DNA of 64,000 nt from Cristatella mucedo. Lineage: Eukaryota; Bryozoa; Phylactolaemata; Cristatellidae. Both the position numbers and the translations under genes were made by a program. The notes under the pieces are model-generated. The model was not told the DNA's origin and ran no database searches. It saw only the letters and a program-made list of their open reading frames with translations. This document shows, piece after piece, positions 34,913 through 53,608 of the stretch; position 1 is the first letter of the stretch, and each line of letters begins with the position of its first letter. The DNA lies in the NCBI GenBank assembly GCA_009760855.2, contig WPIO01000150.1, forward strand, positions 859,501 through 923,500. Reading direction: 5' to 3'.

Positions 34913-35334
34913 AGGATGACTACATTTGGTGGCAGATTCACAAAAGTGATTAAAAGAATAATGGCAAATCTCAAAGAACTACCTGCACCCAAGTGTATGG
35001 TGATCATTTTTGTATAGCGTCAGTATGTATACATGCTAATGCTGACTCGATTCTCTTTTTTCTGACTAACCAGGAATAAAAAAAATCAAAGTCGTCTTTT
35101 TTCTAATGGGAAATGGGTAAATTTCAAATGTATTACAGTCCGTCACAAAAGAAAAGTTGGTGGGAAGTAATGGCCATTTTGTATACTTACGAGGCACAAG
35201 AAATTAGGAAATAACACTTACATTCAAATGACAAAACTTGGGTTACATAGTTTAGGATAACACAGCCAAGCTGGCCCGTGAATTTAGACTAACCGGTAAG
35301 GGCATCGATTTCTGTTGATTCACTATTTGTGTCT

Positions 35335-35880
35335 TCCTGCCAGTCCAATAAGACAAGTTGCTGCAACACTTGGGGCCAGCCCTGTCTGTCGTGAACATCG
35401 CAACTACCAAATACACTACTTCCTCAATGACCTACACTGACTCCCATCAAGCAGGGTATCGACTTCAATACCCTGCATTCACTATTGGGTCCCTTAATTC
35501 TCTTTCTCTGACATATTTATGGGAAATATTTCTTAAGCAGGCTTTGCATCTTACCGCCTGCTCTTCTGATTCATCACTTAGCAGTGCCTCTAACCAACCT
35601 TAAATCCTTTGGACACCAAGCCTTCCAGTGTGTATGCTCCCAAAACCAGGAACTCATTGCCGACTCACGGAACTTGACTTGACGATACTTGGAAATAAGC
35701 TAAAAACCCACCTGCTCATCGCAGCTTTTGCTCCACCCACGTAAATTGTCCTATGCGTGCTCGAACAGAGCTGGGTGTGCTATCAATAACCAATTGATAT
35801 GCTCCTTTCCAGTACACGCAAAGAACTTAGCGACTAAGTTCTCTTACTCAGGGTACTATAAATTTTTCTAATTATTATTA
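35335..35880 (+). pseudogene. Decayed L2/CR1-like LINE 3' end
   Basis: Collinear remnants: TTGCTGCAACACTTGGGGCC (the NSAARL position), TTGGACACCAAGCCTTCC and TATGCTCCCAAAACCAGGAA (FGDxAFxxYAPKxxN), ACTTGACTTGACGATACTTG, then an approximate tail near 35820 ending in ATT-rich DNA. Strongly diverged. Confidence 0.7.
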
Positions 35881-36309
35881 ATTTTAATATTGTCACTATT
35901 AGTATCACTATTGAACCTTCACGTATGGCCGAAGCTGCACAAAGTAGTGACGAATGAAGCAATGCGCAGTGCTCATGCAGTTTGTATACCGCTCAGCACT
36001 TCAGAGTTGCTAGCCGGCCTTCAGCTTTCGGGGCATGTTGACACTTGCATGTGCGCACGTGCTGACATACACACCTCGCAGGTGTATAAGACTGAGAACC
36101 AAGAAGAATTCGAAGCCATCATAAAGAGATAAAGCCTACGTGTACATTAACAGCGAGTTCTCATCAGACGCCTGCTGCGATAAGCCATTGGCTGCTCCCA
36201 ACTCAGCTTTGGTTGCCTCATCGAATTCCGAACACGATTTGTCGATGGTAAATCAATAGCAGTTGAGCTATTCCCGTGTGTGAGAAGGAAATGAAGGTAC
36301 CGCCCACTC

Positions 36310-36642
36310 CACTGACTCGTTTAGCTGTGCCCCTAACCAACTTCCAAGCCTTTGGAGACAGTGCCTTTAGTTCCTAAGCCCCTAAAGCAAACAACTCCCT
36401 ACCGACTGGCATCACATCCCATCACGTGACACGGTGTCATTTAAATAAAAGCTGAAACACCACGTGCTAAATACAGTATGCGGCTCCGTATCAATTCATA
36501 CTCCTTAGGGAGTGTACGCATGGCAAAATTTTCGTGCTCGCTATTATCACCAATGAACTGATACGCTTACTTTCCAGCTTACGTGAAATGCCAAAATGAG
36601 ATGTAGTTCTCTTTAGGCGTTATTAACATGAATTAATATTTT
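36310..36642 (+). pseudogene. Decayed L2/CR1-like LINE 3' end, second copy
   Basis: CCAAGCCTTTGGAGACAGTG, TTCCTAAGCCCCTAAAGC, ACAACTCCCTACCGACTGGC and a tail-like TGAAATGCCAAAATGAGATG...TCTTTAGGCGTTATTAACATG. Same region of the element as at 35.6 kb. Confidence 0.65.
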
Positions 36643-36644
36643 TA

Positions 36645-37255
36645 CTACAAGAGTTTGGAATATCGCGTAATAATATGAGGCTCCATGCTTAACCCACGCT
36701 ATTATATTAGCACGCGAAAAAACGCAGAATTAAGTCAGATAACGGCAGAGCTTGGACCAGAGCAGAGAGTTTCAATAAAGTATTCGATTGACTGGTGAGG
36801 TACGGCCAATACATGATGAATGCGCACCTGTCTGTCTCTACTTGATGCTGGGTATACGACTCGCTATCCGTGCTTCGAGGATCTATCGCGTCCAGTATCT
36901 GTCGCGTGGCTGCGCGGTTACGCTAGGTGGTTCGAGTGTGCAGTGGCTGAGAGCCGCTCCGCACGCATGTCGCTGAAGCGTGCGCCCCCCCCCCCGTCAT
37001 GGGTGACGGAGAGCCACGAACGAGCGGAACGCGCGAATAGAGCACAGCAGGGGAGCGTCTCACCTTTTACAATGTAGCCGGTAGCTTTAAATCTGCACGG
37101 ACGCGCTACGAACCGAGTAAGCGACCGGAGTCACGCGCAGACGGATTTCAGTTCCGCGCCTACTACAAACCGGAAACGGCTATTAAACCGACTCGCTCGT
37201 AAGCCACACCCTCCAGCATGCTGAGCTATGAATGCGTTCCAAAAATAAGTACGTG
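36645..37255. other. Unassigned, GC-rich at 36.8-37.2 kb
   Basis: CpG-containing stretch with a C10 run near 36989. Two short plus-strand frames show no motif. Confidence 0.35.
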
Positions 37256-37259
37256 TATG

Positions 37260-37520
37260 CGGAGGCGTAGCCAGGATTTTCATGAGAGGTGGGCAAGACC
37301 AGCTACATTGTCATTCAGTGGGTAAGAGTCGCAATTGATGAAAATGTGTAGCGTAAAATCGTAGTGCTTATTCAACAAAAATTCGGCGGCTGCTCGTCGA
37401 ATGGAATTAGCAAACAATGTCGTAATTAGCGACCGTCGGGGTGTTGGAATTGGGGTGGCTTAGGTCGTGGACTGGCTTCAGGAGGGGGGAGGGCAAATGC
37501 CCCTGCAATCTGGCTCCGCC
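37260..37520 (-). repeat. Dispersed repeat D, antisense
   Basis: GGAGGCGTAGCCAGGATTTT, GAGGTGGGCAAGACCAGCTA and GTGCTTATTCAACAAAAATT are antisense equivalents of the 29.74 and 58.52 kb copies. Confidence 0.65.
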
Positions 37521-37759
37521 ATTGCCTGTATAGCGGTGCAAAACCAAGTTCGCTGGTGTGATAGCAGAAGCTCTTCAATCTACATGTAGGAAAAAATGAG
37601 TTGACCGCACTCTCTTGGCTAGTGGCCCCAGCATTATTCTTCGGAATGAAACAAGTGCCCTTGATGAAGGCATTCTTAGAAAACCTGTCCGATGTGGTTT
37701 AATTTGTGCATTTCATTTGCTAATTTGACGGCTGCGTTACTGTTGCAGTGGCGGCGTGC

Positions 37760-37882
37760 TAAATGTAGTTCGTATGTACGTATGTATGTATGTATTGTAT
37801 GCCGGCTCCTGACTTGTGACCGTAAGGTCAAGGGAGGGTGTAGTTCGTATGTATGTATTGTATGCAGGCTCCTCTGATAAGC
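37760..37882. repeat. Tandem duplication containing (GTAT)n
   Basis: The unit GTAGTTCGTATGTATGTATT...GTATGCAGGCTCC occurs twice (about 37767 and 37840), separated by a short spacer. Confidence 0.75.
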
Positions 37883-37889
37883 CACTGGT

Positions 37890-38175
37890 GAGCTGTTAGA
37901 AGCACCACCGAGAAGGGCCGGTGCACAGCTGTGGTCTGCCTGTGATGTGGTATGGACACAGGCCGGTAACCAGCTGGTGGCCAGATGGTGGATTCACCAT
38001 CTGGCTCGGCCGGTGCACAGCTGTGGTCGATGAGTCAACGGAGTCGACCAGGGGAGGAGAGTCGTGCGAGGGCAGGAGCTGAGGGGAGCCGTGGGCTCTG
38101 GGGCTCCGTGCGTTGGGAATAAACTGTCGGCGTTGGGCATCGGCTGGCTCTCTGCTGTGCGAACAAACTACACTA
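37890..38175 (+). other. Possible LTR-like fragment
   Basis: A GC-rich segment with a repeated CCGGTGCACAGCTGTGGTC motif (37918 and 38009) leads into GGGAATAAACTGTCGGCGTT and a short CT-rich stretch. This resembles the polyadenylation/U5 part of an LTR, but no second LTR, primer-binding site or coding region is visible, so the call is weak. Confidence 0.3.
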
Positions 38176-38559
38176 AATCAGCCAAAGTATCACTGAAATT
38201 CATTATTCGCTTGTTCTGAATTATGCGACTGTCTCTAGCCAAGGCAGCATAAAAGCTAAAGCAGTGCAACAGGCTCGTGTTTGACAAGTGCACCAATGGA
38301 AGTAGTAAGCCTTGAATCGCACACCGCATGTAGTAGCAACAACACGTACTATTTACTCACGATAATATATACTGGCGTCAATAAATCACCAGGTCACAAA
38401 GAATCCTCATACCATACAATTCAATCGCTTATCCATGTCAAAGCCTATCAGGTAGTTTTTGCTGCAGAAGTTGGCCTCGCCATTAGAGCTACTTTTTACT
38501 CTTGGCTTTTGCGTCGTATGAGAACTGCTGCACGTCATGGCCGATGCTGAAATTATCAT

Positions 38560-38622
38560 TAATTTACTAGAAAGAGATTTAAGTTCTCTGAGGGCACTTT
38601 GTCAAGTGTATTATTATTACTA
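38560..38622 (+). repeat. LINE/SINE-B-type tail fragment
   Basis: TAGAAAGAGATTTAAGTTCT and GAGGGCACTTTGTCAAGTG, followed by ATT units. Confidence 0.7.
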
Positions 38623-38790
38623 GCTGATTAACAATTTCTTTCGCATAGCAACAGGAGAACCTTTACGGCTATCACCACCGCTTGCAGTGGCGATAAAGGA
38701 TCGCCCACCACAGGATTCAAACCCACGACCTCTGGACCAAGGTCGTGAAAAGTAACCGCCTCACCTAGTGTGCCATCACGGCTCACCATC
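38620..38790 (-). mobile_element. SINE-A copy
   Basis: Antisense copy: ATAGCAACAGGAGAACC, CACCACCGCTTGCAGTGGCG, AGGATTCAAACCCACGACCT and TAGTGTGCCATCACGGCTC. Nearly full length. Confidence 0.88.
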
Positions 38791-38799
38791 CGTCGCTCT

Positions 38800-39785
38800 C
38801 AAATAGACTATGGATATGGACTTGCTATGCGGAGATATTGGTGTTCTCCGTCACCGCCGCGATCCGCTAATGTCGGCGGGCCTGCTAGCATTGGTGCTGC
38901 ACCGACAAGCAGTCAGCCTCGATTCTGGAGCTCAGTGCTTTGTCGACACTCGTCGCTCGTCGGCTGAGACTAGCGTTCGCTAGTCCGTTAAAGTTCCTAA
39001 CATAAAACTTCAATCCAACTGACCATTGCCGAGAGATAACTGAGGAGCCCCAACGGAATATATCAAATCCCAAAAGTTGTCTATAATCAAGTGTGAAATA
39101 CTGCCGAGAGACCGAAGCTTATTTTTTTCAAAATGCATAACAGAAGACCTGCTGAAGTCAGATTACACGTTCGGCTAGACCATTGGCTGGTATTCTCCAA
39201 ACTGGTAGCGGACACTTAACAATAATTAAAATACTAAATAATTAAATAATAATATAGTAATTATTAGTATTTATAATTATTAGGTAATAATTAAAAATCG
39301 TGCCGTTTGGACGACCGTGCAGCAGTTAAAGTCCGGCTGCGCATTCATTGCTGCGCTCGCCACTTCAGAATGAACGAGACCAGTGTCGGAGTATATCCGA
39401 GGTCTACGGCGACATTTGAAAAAATCGCACAACTCTCCTGCACAACATCTGCAGAGTCTTTATGGCTTTGTAGAGTTACAGATGGCGGAGACACGCGAAA
39501 TTCCATCCGCCACCTTCTGTTGCAGCTAAATAGCCAATAGCGAAATAGAAAAGTGAAGTGCTAAAGCACTATGAGAAGCAACTCAACGATACGCCGGAGC
39601 AATACCTACACTGATCTGTGAGGAAACGTCGAGGTCATTAGCCAAAACCCTTGGACCTGGAGCCAAAGAATCCCAGCGATGGGGCTACTTTCCCAATCTG
39701 TAGTCACTTGGTCTTCTGCGCCAGCAGATATCTTAAAAATGGCTGAGAAATTTTGGACTCATTTTAGCTAAATAAATAAATAAAA
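38800..39785. other. Unassigned intergenic DNA
   Basis: Small frames only. An AT-rich stretch of AATAATTAAA units lies at about 39220-39297. Confidence 0.45.
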
Positions 39786-39787
39786 AT

Positions 39788-39893
39788 GATTTGCATAGTC
39801 TCTGAGAGAACTTAATCTCTATCCAGGCGCTTCACGTATGCCTGAGGGCTCGAGCCCACGACCTCTCAAAGACCGTTATATTAACCTATACAA
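39788..39893 (-). mobile_element. SINE-B partial copy
   Basis: TGCATAGTCTCTGAGAGAAC, TTAATCTCTATCCAGGCGC and GAGGGCTCGAGCCCACGACC in antisense. The head is missing. Confidence 0.75.
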
Positions 39894-40821
39894 TTTCGTG
39901 CAATTCGGGCCTTAAAAGGAAGTTACTGCTAATTCGAAAGACGGCAATGACCAATGGTCAGAGAGCCCACGCAAGTTGCATGTGTAGATGCGAATAAAAA
40001 AATGCATTCATAGTTAAAACTGTCTAGAGTCAATCCCATCAGATGAGAAGACGTAGAAATGGCTCACAACCTTGAAATAATCGAGCGTGAAATTTACGGT
40101 TACCTTATGTTCTTCCCGTAGATCTGTTTCGCCTTTCTAACAATTAGACATCCTTACAGGCCCCCCCCCCCACTGGCAGTACCGGCTTCGTCCTGTAAGG
40201 TAGTTTACGCAGTAATCTTGCCTGACTCGTGGTACTCTCAGGAGAGTGGGTTTTCGGCACTTTTCTGAATTTTTGCATGTTTTCTAGCAAGCGCAATTCA
40301 TTGCCAAGCTGCCTATAGATAGAACGACACCACACATTCTGCTTTACGGCAGGGTACTGGAGAGCGTAGCTCGGAGACGCCACTCCTCGCGTCTCCAGCT
40401 GTGAACGACTGGTTTTCTTCTCCAATGAGGCGAGATTGCATATGTATAGAATATTCGTGATTCTTAAAATAAAGATGATTCGAAGATTCTCAAAAAATAA
40501 GCTAGCTAACCAGCGCTCGTAGCAAGAGCCGTTTCGACCGAAGGGGAAATACCCAAAAGGAAGCCCTCGGAAATAGCTTCAGGCGTTTCCCCATGGAACC
40601 GCGCTGTAAGATCAGTGGTCGGTTCGCGAATGACGTAGAGGCTATATCGGTCCAGGAAGTTGAGCCGCGGCGCTAACTTCCCGCCCCGGGTCGACGGTCA
40701 GGCGCCCGATATTAACTGTCGCGCTAGCCGAGAGGAGAGAGGGAACTCGAGAGCTAGTGCTCTGGATACACGAACGCGATACGGCTCCAAACTGCCCGAA
40801 GCGGAGCAGCAGACTCGTTCC

Positions 40822-47667
<6,846 letters not shown>

Positions 47668-48025
47668 AGAAGAGAGCAAGAGAGCCACGGGCCTAGGCGA
47701 AGCTGCCAGCTTTCTACTCCAACAGTTGGTCCCACGGAGCTCGCCGGGCTGCTCAAGGGTCCGCAACCCACTTTTGCAAATCGACGACGAGGGAAAATCA
47801 AGCGCTGGGGGTGGCGGAGCGTAATGCTGGCAGCGACTCGTTGTATGCATGCACCACACCAGGACACCTGCGTATGGTATTGCGTACAAGTACGCAATGG
47901 TGCAGCCCTTGGAGCAGCTCGGATACGTACTACCGAGGCGATGCTGCACAGGGCGTGTCTCCTCGCGGTTTGCTACCCACGCCATGTAGAGCAGAAAGCC
48001 GCAAGCTGAGCGCAAGGCCTTTGCT

Positions 48026-48102
48026 CTCGCACACGCGCGATCGGCAGCTCTCACACACGCGATCAGCAGCTCTCACACACGCGCGATCGGCAGCTCTCAC
48101 TT
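48026..48102. repeat. Tandem repeat, three units of about 24 bp
   Basis: CAGCTCTCACACACGCGCGATCGG-type units (shown at 48048-48096) repeat three times with small length differences. Confidence 0.85.
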
Positions 48103-48679
48103 GCTGCTGGCTGCCGGTCGGTGCTTGCTGAGCAATGGATACGCATCCATACGGTCGTTGCCGAGGTCATGCACCCGACGCCATGCACCCGTGCATAGAG
48201 CTCACCAATAGCACTGCAACTGCTCACGGCGGGGATCCGACCGCAGATGGTCTAGCTTTCTGCTGCTGCTGCTACTCGGGGGGGGGGGGCCTCGTGTAGG
48301 CTTGTCGATCATTCGAGTTCGTTCGTGTGGCATCGCGAGCAAGCATGCCTTTTTAAATATTTTTTCTTGTTTAAATGTGTGATTGTGCATTCACTCTTTC
48401 AGTGCAGGTAAGAGTGTGTTCACTGTGACGGCAGAGCAATATATATTTTTATAGCTAATTAATTGTAAGCCACTCAATACTGTTTCTGCGGTTATGGTGA
48501 GCATGTTCTTTGCATGCAGACGAAATTACGTGAGGCATTCCTGCGTTACTTAGATTCCCCCACAATATCTGAAGCTGAAAGTGGCTAGTTATTAAAATGT
48601 ATCATCGGTGCTGCTCTGTGGTTACCGGATCCTCCTTAACGGCACTTTTTGTTGGTTGTGGCGATTGCACGACGATGCA

Positions 48680-48685
48680 AATAAA
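48680..48685 (+). terminator. AATAAA polyadenylation signal
   Basis: The first canonical hexamer downstream of the I-kappa-B-like coding end. Confidence 0.45.
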
Positions 48686-48704
48686 AGATAATCAAGGTCC
48701 TAGT

Positions 48705-49048
48705 GCCGTTCTGTCACCACTTTTCACCAAGTGTTGAACTGCATCTAATCTATTGCTAGGATATGCTCTGCAGCACAAGTTGCAGTTTGTCTGCACTAGG
48801 ACATTTAAAGAGGGTAGATTTACGTAATGAGAATAACAAGAAGAAGTTTATCGGTTGAGTAGGAGCATGGGCACTTCTCTCTTAATAGCAAAGCGAGACT
48901 ATATCGGCTGAAGTATCGCAATAAATGAAACATTTTATAGTGCCCTGAGATAGTCAAATCTCTTGCCTGGAACTTAACTTAGGCTGCAAAGAAACCGAAT
49001 TAACTGATTAGTGGTAATAACATGTATACTTCCAACATACATTAGCAG

Positions 49049-49090
<42 letters not shown>

Positions 49091-49945
49091 CTCACAGGAC
49101 GAATCATGCAGACTATAAATTAAGCTGTGAGGAACACGTGGTCCAAGTTTTGCTTCAAATTTGTCAATTCAGATGGTCTAAGCTAGCAAATGCCCAAAGA
49201 CAGGGGGGATGCCATGCAGTTAATATCGACGTTTTGATAGGCTTGGTATTTTGCGCAGCAGAGCAGCTCTGTCACTTTTGTCCGGCGACCCGAGTCGGTA
49301 ATTACACTGCTACTGGCCATCGCTTGCACTCTGGATAATTGTTTAGTCGGAGCATGAAGCTCCGTGCCGGCACCTCGGCTCCAGAGAGCACAGGTTCCTC
49401 TCGTTCTCATATGCCAACCTCCAATTGAACTAGTGACTCTTTTGCAGACAGCAGCAGGGGGGATGCTTGCCCCACACTATCGTCACTGCAGCACGTCACT
49501 GCCTACCAGTGTAGATCGGTGGCATGGAACCCACTTTGCGATCAGCTCTGATACTTGCAAATCCTTAACGTGCACGAATTAAGGCCCACAGAAGCTCTCG
49601 CTTTTGGAAATGGGTGAATCTCGATGTCGTCCTTTCACCCCCTCCCCTAACTGTCACCACATGGTACCGACCAAGATCATTTGGTGGCATAGCCTACCAA
49701 TTAAACTTGAGAAAGCTGCATATTGACTCTCCCCAAACCAAGCATGGGCCCTCCAGTTTCGAGCATACAAACTGCATAGACATGGCAGCATGTGTCGTTC
49801 GTATCTCATGCAGGCATTCCGACGTTGAGCCCAGCAGAAGGTAATACTCCTTAAGCAAAGTAATTAAAGGAGAAACAAAGAACCGAATCAAGCGAGCCTC
49901 TAGACAGTAATCGTACACGGTCGACATGCTCCTGCTTATCACGTG
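48705..49945. other. Intergenic, (CA)n at 49051-49088
   Basis: A reversed tail fragment (TTTTATAGTGCCCTGAGATA) is at about 48930 and a CA microsatellite at 49051-49088. Short frames have no motif. Confidence 0.55.
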
Positions 49946-49950
49946 GGATT

Positions 49951-50314
49951 TCATTCATTGTTCAAAACTGAAGACCCCACTGAAAATACCAATGTCAATA
50001 ATGAAAATACAGATGCTGCTATGGGATAGCTGAGAGCATTTCTGCCTGAGTGCACCAATGTATCCGGACTATCACATTTACGTAAAGATAGAATATCGAT
50101 TACCAATTCATTTAGCATCTACGACTCCACTGGTGTGGCCGATATTCTAGAAACCGAAAAATTGGAAGGCCAAATTAGCTCAATCCTTGAGTTTGCCAGT
50201 TCCAAAATCCGGCAGATTAGCAATCCGGTAAACACCGTACCCGGCCCGGCAGTCTTCGAAATGGCAAAAGTCATTTCTGTTGTCTGCAGATTGACGGACA
50301 AGTGTCAGGGATAG
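49951..50314 (+). pseudogene. Broken ORF, unknown protein (one in-frame stop)
   Basis: One plus-strand frame runs from about 49951 to a TAG at 50312-50314 and is interrupted only by a TAG at 50027-50029. It reads FKTEDPTENTNVNNENTDAA before the break, then RAFLPECTNVSGLSHLRKD, STGVADILETEKLEGQISS and VFEMAKVISVVCRLTDKCQG. Residue composition and spacing look protein-like, not random. There is no start codon after the break and I do not recognise the family. It could be a decayed gene, a retrocopy or a transposon-derived ORF. Confidence 0.4.
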
Positions 50315-50564
50315 TCTTTGTATTTTTTTTACGCAAAGTATGCCCAGCCTCTACAAGATATCAAAACGATGGTAAGCAAAACTAATTTTGAGTCTTCTGC
50401 AAGTACACACCGGCCTTCAATTTACATGCAGCAGAATTACAAATAAGCCCCGGTTTGAAGAATTTAATAACACATCTCAATTGGCGATCAGGTTCAAGTA
50501 GGACAAGAACTCTTGCTATGGAAGCATGTACAATCCTAATATTGAACCTGCACGGAATCTAGAC

Positions 50565-51022
50565 ACCCTGCTCCACTCACCCACCAGACTAAGCATCGTA
50601 CCACCTGCTTTCCGGAATCTAATCGTTTACCTCTACTCGTACGAACCTCAAATCCTTTGGAGACCGTGCCTTTAGTTCGTATGCTCCCAAAGCCTGGAAC
50701 TCCCTCCCGACTTGCGTCAGAACGTCCGCTGACTTGACCACATTTAAAAAGAAACTAAAACACATCTATTTATCACAGCAATTAGTGGGTCCATATGACT
50801 CGTCCTTTATATGCTTATGTGTGCTGACACTGCATGCTGCCACTAACCAGATTTGCATGCTGACTCTGTGCATGTTACCCCTAACCATGTTATTCTTGTT
50901 GTTATTGAACATGCTATCACTAACGATTCGATCGTGCTTCCTTTGCAGCAAATGTTAAGTGCCTAGACAGAAATTGAGTTCTCTGTGGGCGCTATATCAA
51001 ATGTATTATTATTTTTATAATC
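50565..51022 (+). mobile_element. L2/CR1-like LINE, 3' end
   Basis: CATCGTACCACCTGCTTTCC, CCTTTGGAGACCGTGCCTTT, CCCAAAGCCTGGAACTCCCT and ACCACATTTAAAAAGAAACT, then repeated CATGCTGAC/TGTGCATG units and the tail TGTTAAGTGCCTAGACAGAA, ending in ATT units. 5'-truncated; frameshifts break the RT C-terminus. Confidence 0.88.
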
Positions 51023-51265
51023 AATGAGCAACCTTGGTGTCACCTGCTACACCATCCATTAGACGGCTTCTGTTCAGCATGTTTAGAGCTAACATTGAAA
51101 GAAGTTGTGTGGGTTGGACACGATCCTACGGCATCGACTCCTTCCTTCCCAAGGCCCAGCTGCCACAGCAAGCATCAGTACAACAGTAGACTCTAAATGG
51201 TGGCATGCATTCGAAAGAGATACTTCTAGCTAGTGCATGCTGCGAACCCCTCCTGGGTCATGTAC

Positions 51266-51727
51266 CTCTGCAACGACATCCGAAAGTGACACAGGTTTGA
51301 CTTCATGACTAAGTACACGGAAATTATGAGAACTACTAATGGCTAACCATGGAGTTAAACTGCGATTAACTAGACTTGTTTCAAAGCCACGCTGATCAGC
51401 ATGCTGACTCGCGAAACCAAACCTAGGCACGAGCTCACTGTGAAATATGGAAACACGGTACCGGGCAATTTCGGGGACACTTTTTGAGGCTTCGGCTGCC
51501 ACAACATATGCCGAGAGGCCAAGCACACCAACTAATAATAACGGACACATCTGGATTGTCGGAGCGATCAGCCCAATGTGTAGGATAATGTAGGCAATAC
51601 TTATGCACAGCAGCGGGCGCCATAGCAGTTGCCAGCCCAGGTTAAAGAGGTATGCTTCCAGCATGCATGCCTTGCTAGCCAAAAGAAAAATGTATTTTCT
51701 GCACCACAAGACATGCAACGGCTGCAA
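51266..51727 (-). CDS. Possible exon of a multi-pass membrane protein
   Basis: A minus-strand frame open from 51727 contains two adjacent hydrophobic stretches: PLLCISIAYIILHIGLIAP and MCPLLLVGVLGLSAYVVAA. A polar region follows (SVPEIARYRVSIFHSELVPR, then WLAISSSHNFRVLSHEVK). A donor candidate GAG|GTACAT lies at 51265, and an acceptor-like GTGGTGCAG lies near the beginning. The two segments could form a hairpin in a membrane. I do not recognise the family, no partner exon was found, and a chance open frame cannot be excluded. Confidence 0.3.
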
Positions 51728-51769
51728 ACCACGTATGTTCGAAAAGGCAAATCAGGAGACCGAAGAGGC

Positions 51770-53115
51770 GAGATGAAAAACCAGAGCAACATAGTGTGGA
51801 GAGCTGCACAATGTTATTAAAAAACCCATCAATATGAGACCCCTGGAATCAGTAGCATTCCACGCAACGTCCCGGCACAGCGGCCGCTTTCGGCACCAGC
51901 TCGTGGCTGCCTCTGGCAGCCGATGCAGTGAGCAGCATCCGTGGGATGGCGGTGGCCGATGCACTACCAGTTTCACACTGCCACAGCACGATGCGATGCG
52001 GCAGCTGCAGTCCTTGTGCCTCTGGGGGGGGGGTGGGTTGTGTTGGAGAGGGGCCCCCTCTTTGACTAAGTAATGACCAAGCGAAGCGTCCTCTGCTGCA
52101 GAACCAACATCTGTCCAAGTATCAAGCGTGAACAGCACCTCGAGCCGCGCTAGCCATGCGGTTGGATTCAGCGTCGGCGTTTGGAGGAGCGGCATCAGCT
52201 GGCAGCGGTCGTCGGAAGAGCAGGATGTGGGGCTCTAAAAAAATCCATCAATCGCACACACCTGCTCACACGGAGTGACTCTCGCATTCACCTGCATCCG
52301 GGCGACGCAGGCCCAAGCATGGCAGTTGCCGATGGCAAGGCGGGCGCTGGCACCACAGGGCAACGCATGCGCCAGCCAGCAGACGAGTGGTGACCAGGCC
52401 GGCAGACCCGTGACGCTCAGACGCAGAGGCAGCTGATTCATCTCTCTACGGCTTACGATGCACTGTTATTTACTCCACCGTTCGTGACACATTTGGCTTC
52501 AATGAGCTAGACCTCGTCACCAAAAAAATGCATCCTAAGAGTACTAAATCATTTTCTACTAAAGCACATTACATGTGCCGTAAAGGAAGCACCCGTGCAA
52601 AGTCTCTCCGAAACATTCCGCACGAGCTGCCTGTGGCAGACAACCTGCACACTCGCACGGTCACGTTTCCTATTGGTGACTCGAACGCATAATAATGGCT
52701 GCAACAAAATGCTCGTATTCTAGACTGGCGATGGGAAGACCGTGCTTTTGACTAGACCTCATCAGACAAGTGTAGCCTGGTGCTAAATGCAAGCCAGTGG
52801 TGCTGCAGCATCGGCTGCTAAGCTGCGTGCTTGCTCGCCCTGACACAGTGTGACTGCAAGCTGAAAGCTCTGCTGGCAAATGCCGGCCAAGTAGCATTTA
52901 GAAGGTTGGATCGAAAGTGATATATTAAAACGAGACCAGCCACCAGCTAGCTGCGAATCTATCGGCTTGTCAATGCTACGGCAATTTGAAGGGAACTGCT
53001 CAGCCAGTCAGACGAAGCTCTCGAAAGGTAGCTGGCCAATCAGTGTTTTGCCACCTAGAATCATGCTTAGGCCGTTCGTGAGAAAATTAGCTGTGAAGAA
53101 CGACTGCTGCCGAGT
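51770..53115. other. Unassigned intergenic DNA
   Basis: GC-rich at 51.85-52.4 kb. A minus-strand frame with PTAWLARLEVLFTLDTW vaguely resembles a retroelement gag start, but the match is too short to call. Confidence 0.35.
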
Positions 53116-53117
53116 AA

Positions 53118-53608
53118 AGCCAGGCATAGACGGTGAGTCTTGCTTCCTACATACTCAAGTCTTACTTCGGTCTTTCTTTTTGCAGAGGGTTTAGATGGCA
53201 GTTTGCTCCCAGTCTTGCTTCCTACTCGCTCTGCCCACTAAGCATTCATGGGATAGCTACAGCATTTCGCTAATGCAATTGTCGGTAGAATGAAACCTGT
53301 CTGCTATAGCCTTTACCACTCGCTTCAAAATCTGTTTATGAACTCCGAGCTCAGAGTGTCCCATAAACAGGAACTCACCGATTGAAATGCATCGATGATT
53401 TCACCGGTTAAGTCGCCTTTTCCTTTGAATGCGATGCAGTAGGCGTGACCAGAACGGCACCAAGCTAAGTCTAGCTTGAGTCTTGGCCAAAGAAGTAGAA
53501 CCAGGTTTGGCTGCCAAGTCTTCCCTAAGTCTCGGACCACCCAACACATTGATTACTCGAGTAGGTAGAAAGCAGGCAGGAAGCAAGACTCGCTGTCTAA
53601 ACCAGGCG
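53118..53608 (-). mobile_element. TIR DNA element with MADF-domain fragment, copy 2
   Basis: The left end AGCCAGGCATAGACGGTGAG and the complement of the right end (GCCTGGTTTAGACAGCGAG), each followed by TCTTGCTTCCT, form the inverted ends. The minus-strand frame 53549-53325 reads GDLTGEIIDAFQSVSSCLWD and LSSEFINRF, homologous to the copy at 7.45-8.12 kb and MADF-like. A third internal TIR-like block (GGTTTAGATGGCAGT...CTTGCTTCCTACTCG, about 53188-53228) suggests nesting or rearrangement. No transposase. Confidence 0.75.

Larger units (their letters stand above)
47668..48700 (+). other. 3' UTR of the I-kappa-B-zeta-like gene
   Basis: Downstream of the TGA at 47667 no further ankyrin-like frame appears. 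The first good AATAAA is at 48680-48685, giving an inferred 3' UTR of about 1 kb. It includes a 25-bp tandem repeat (48026-48102) and a G10 run near 48279. AATAAA appears in CAAATAAAAGAT; actual usage is unproven. Confidence 0.5.

Noticed and set aside
51752-52195. Retroelement gag suggested by PTAWLARLEVLF
   Set aside because: The resemblance to the gag motif is limited to a dozen residues, and the rest of the frame does not fit.
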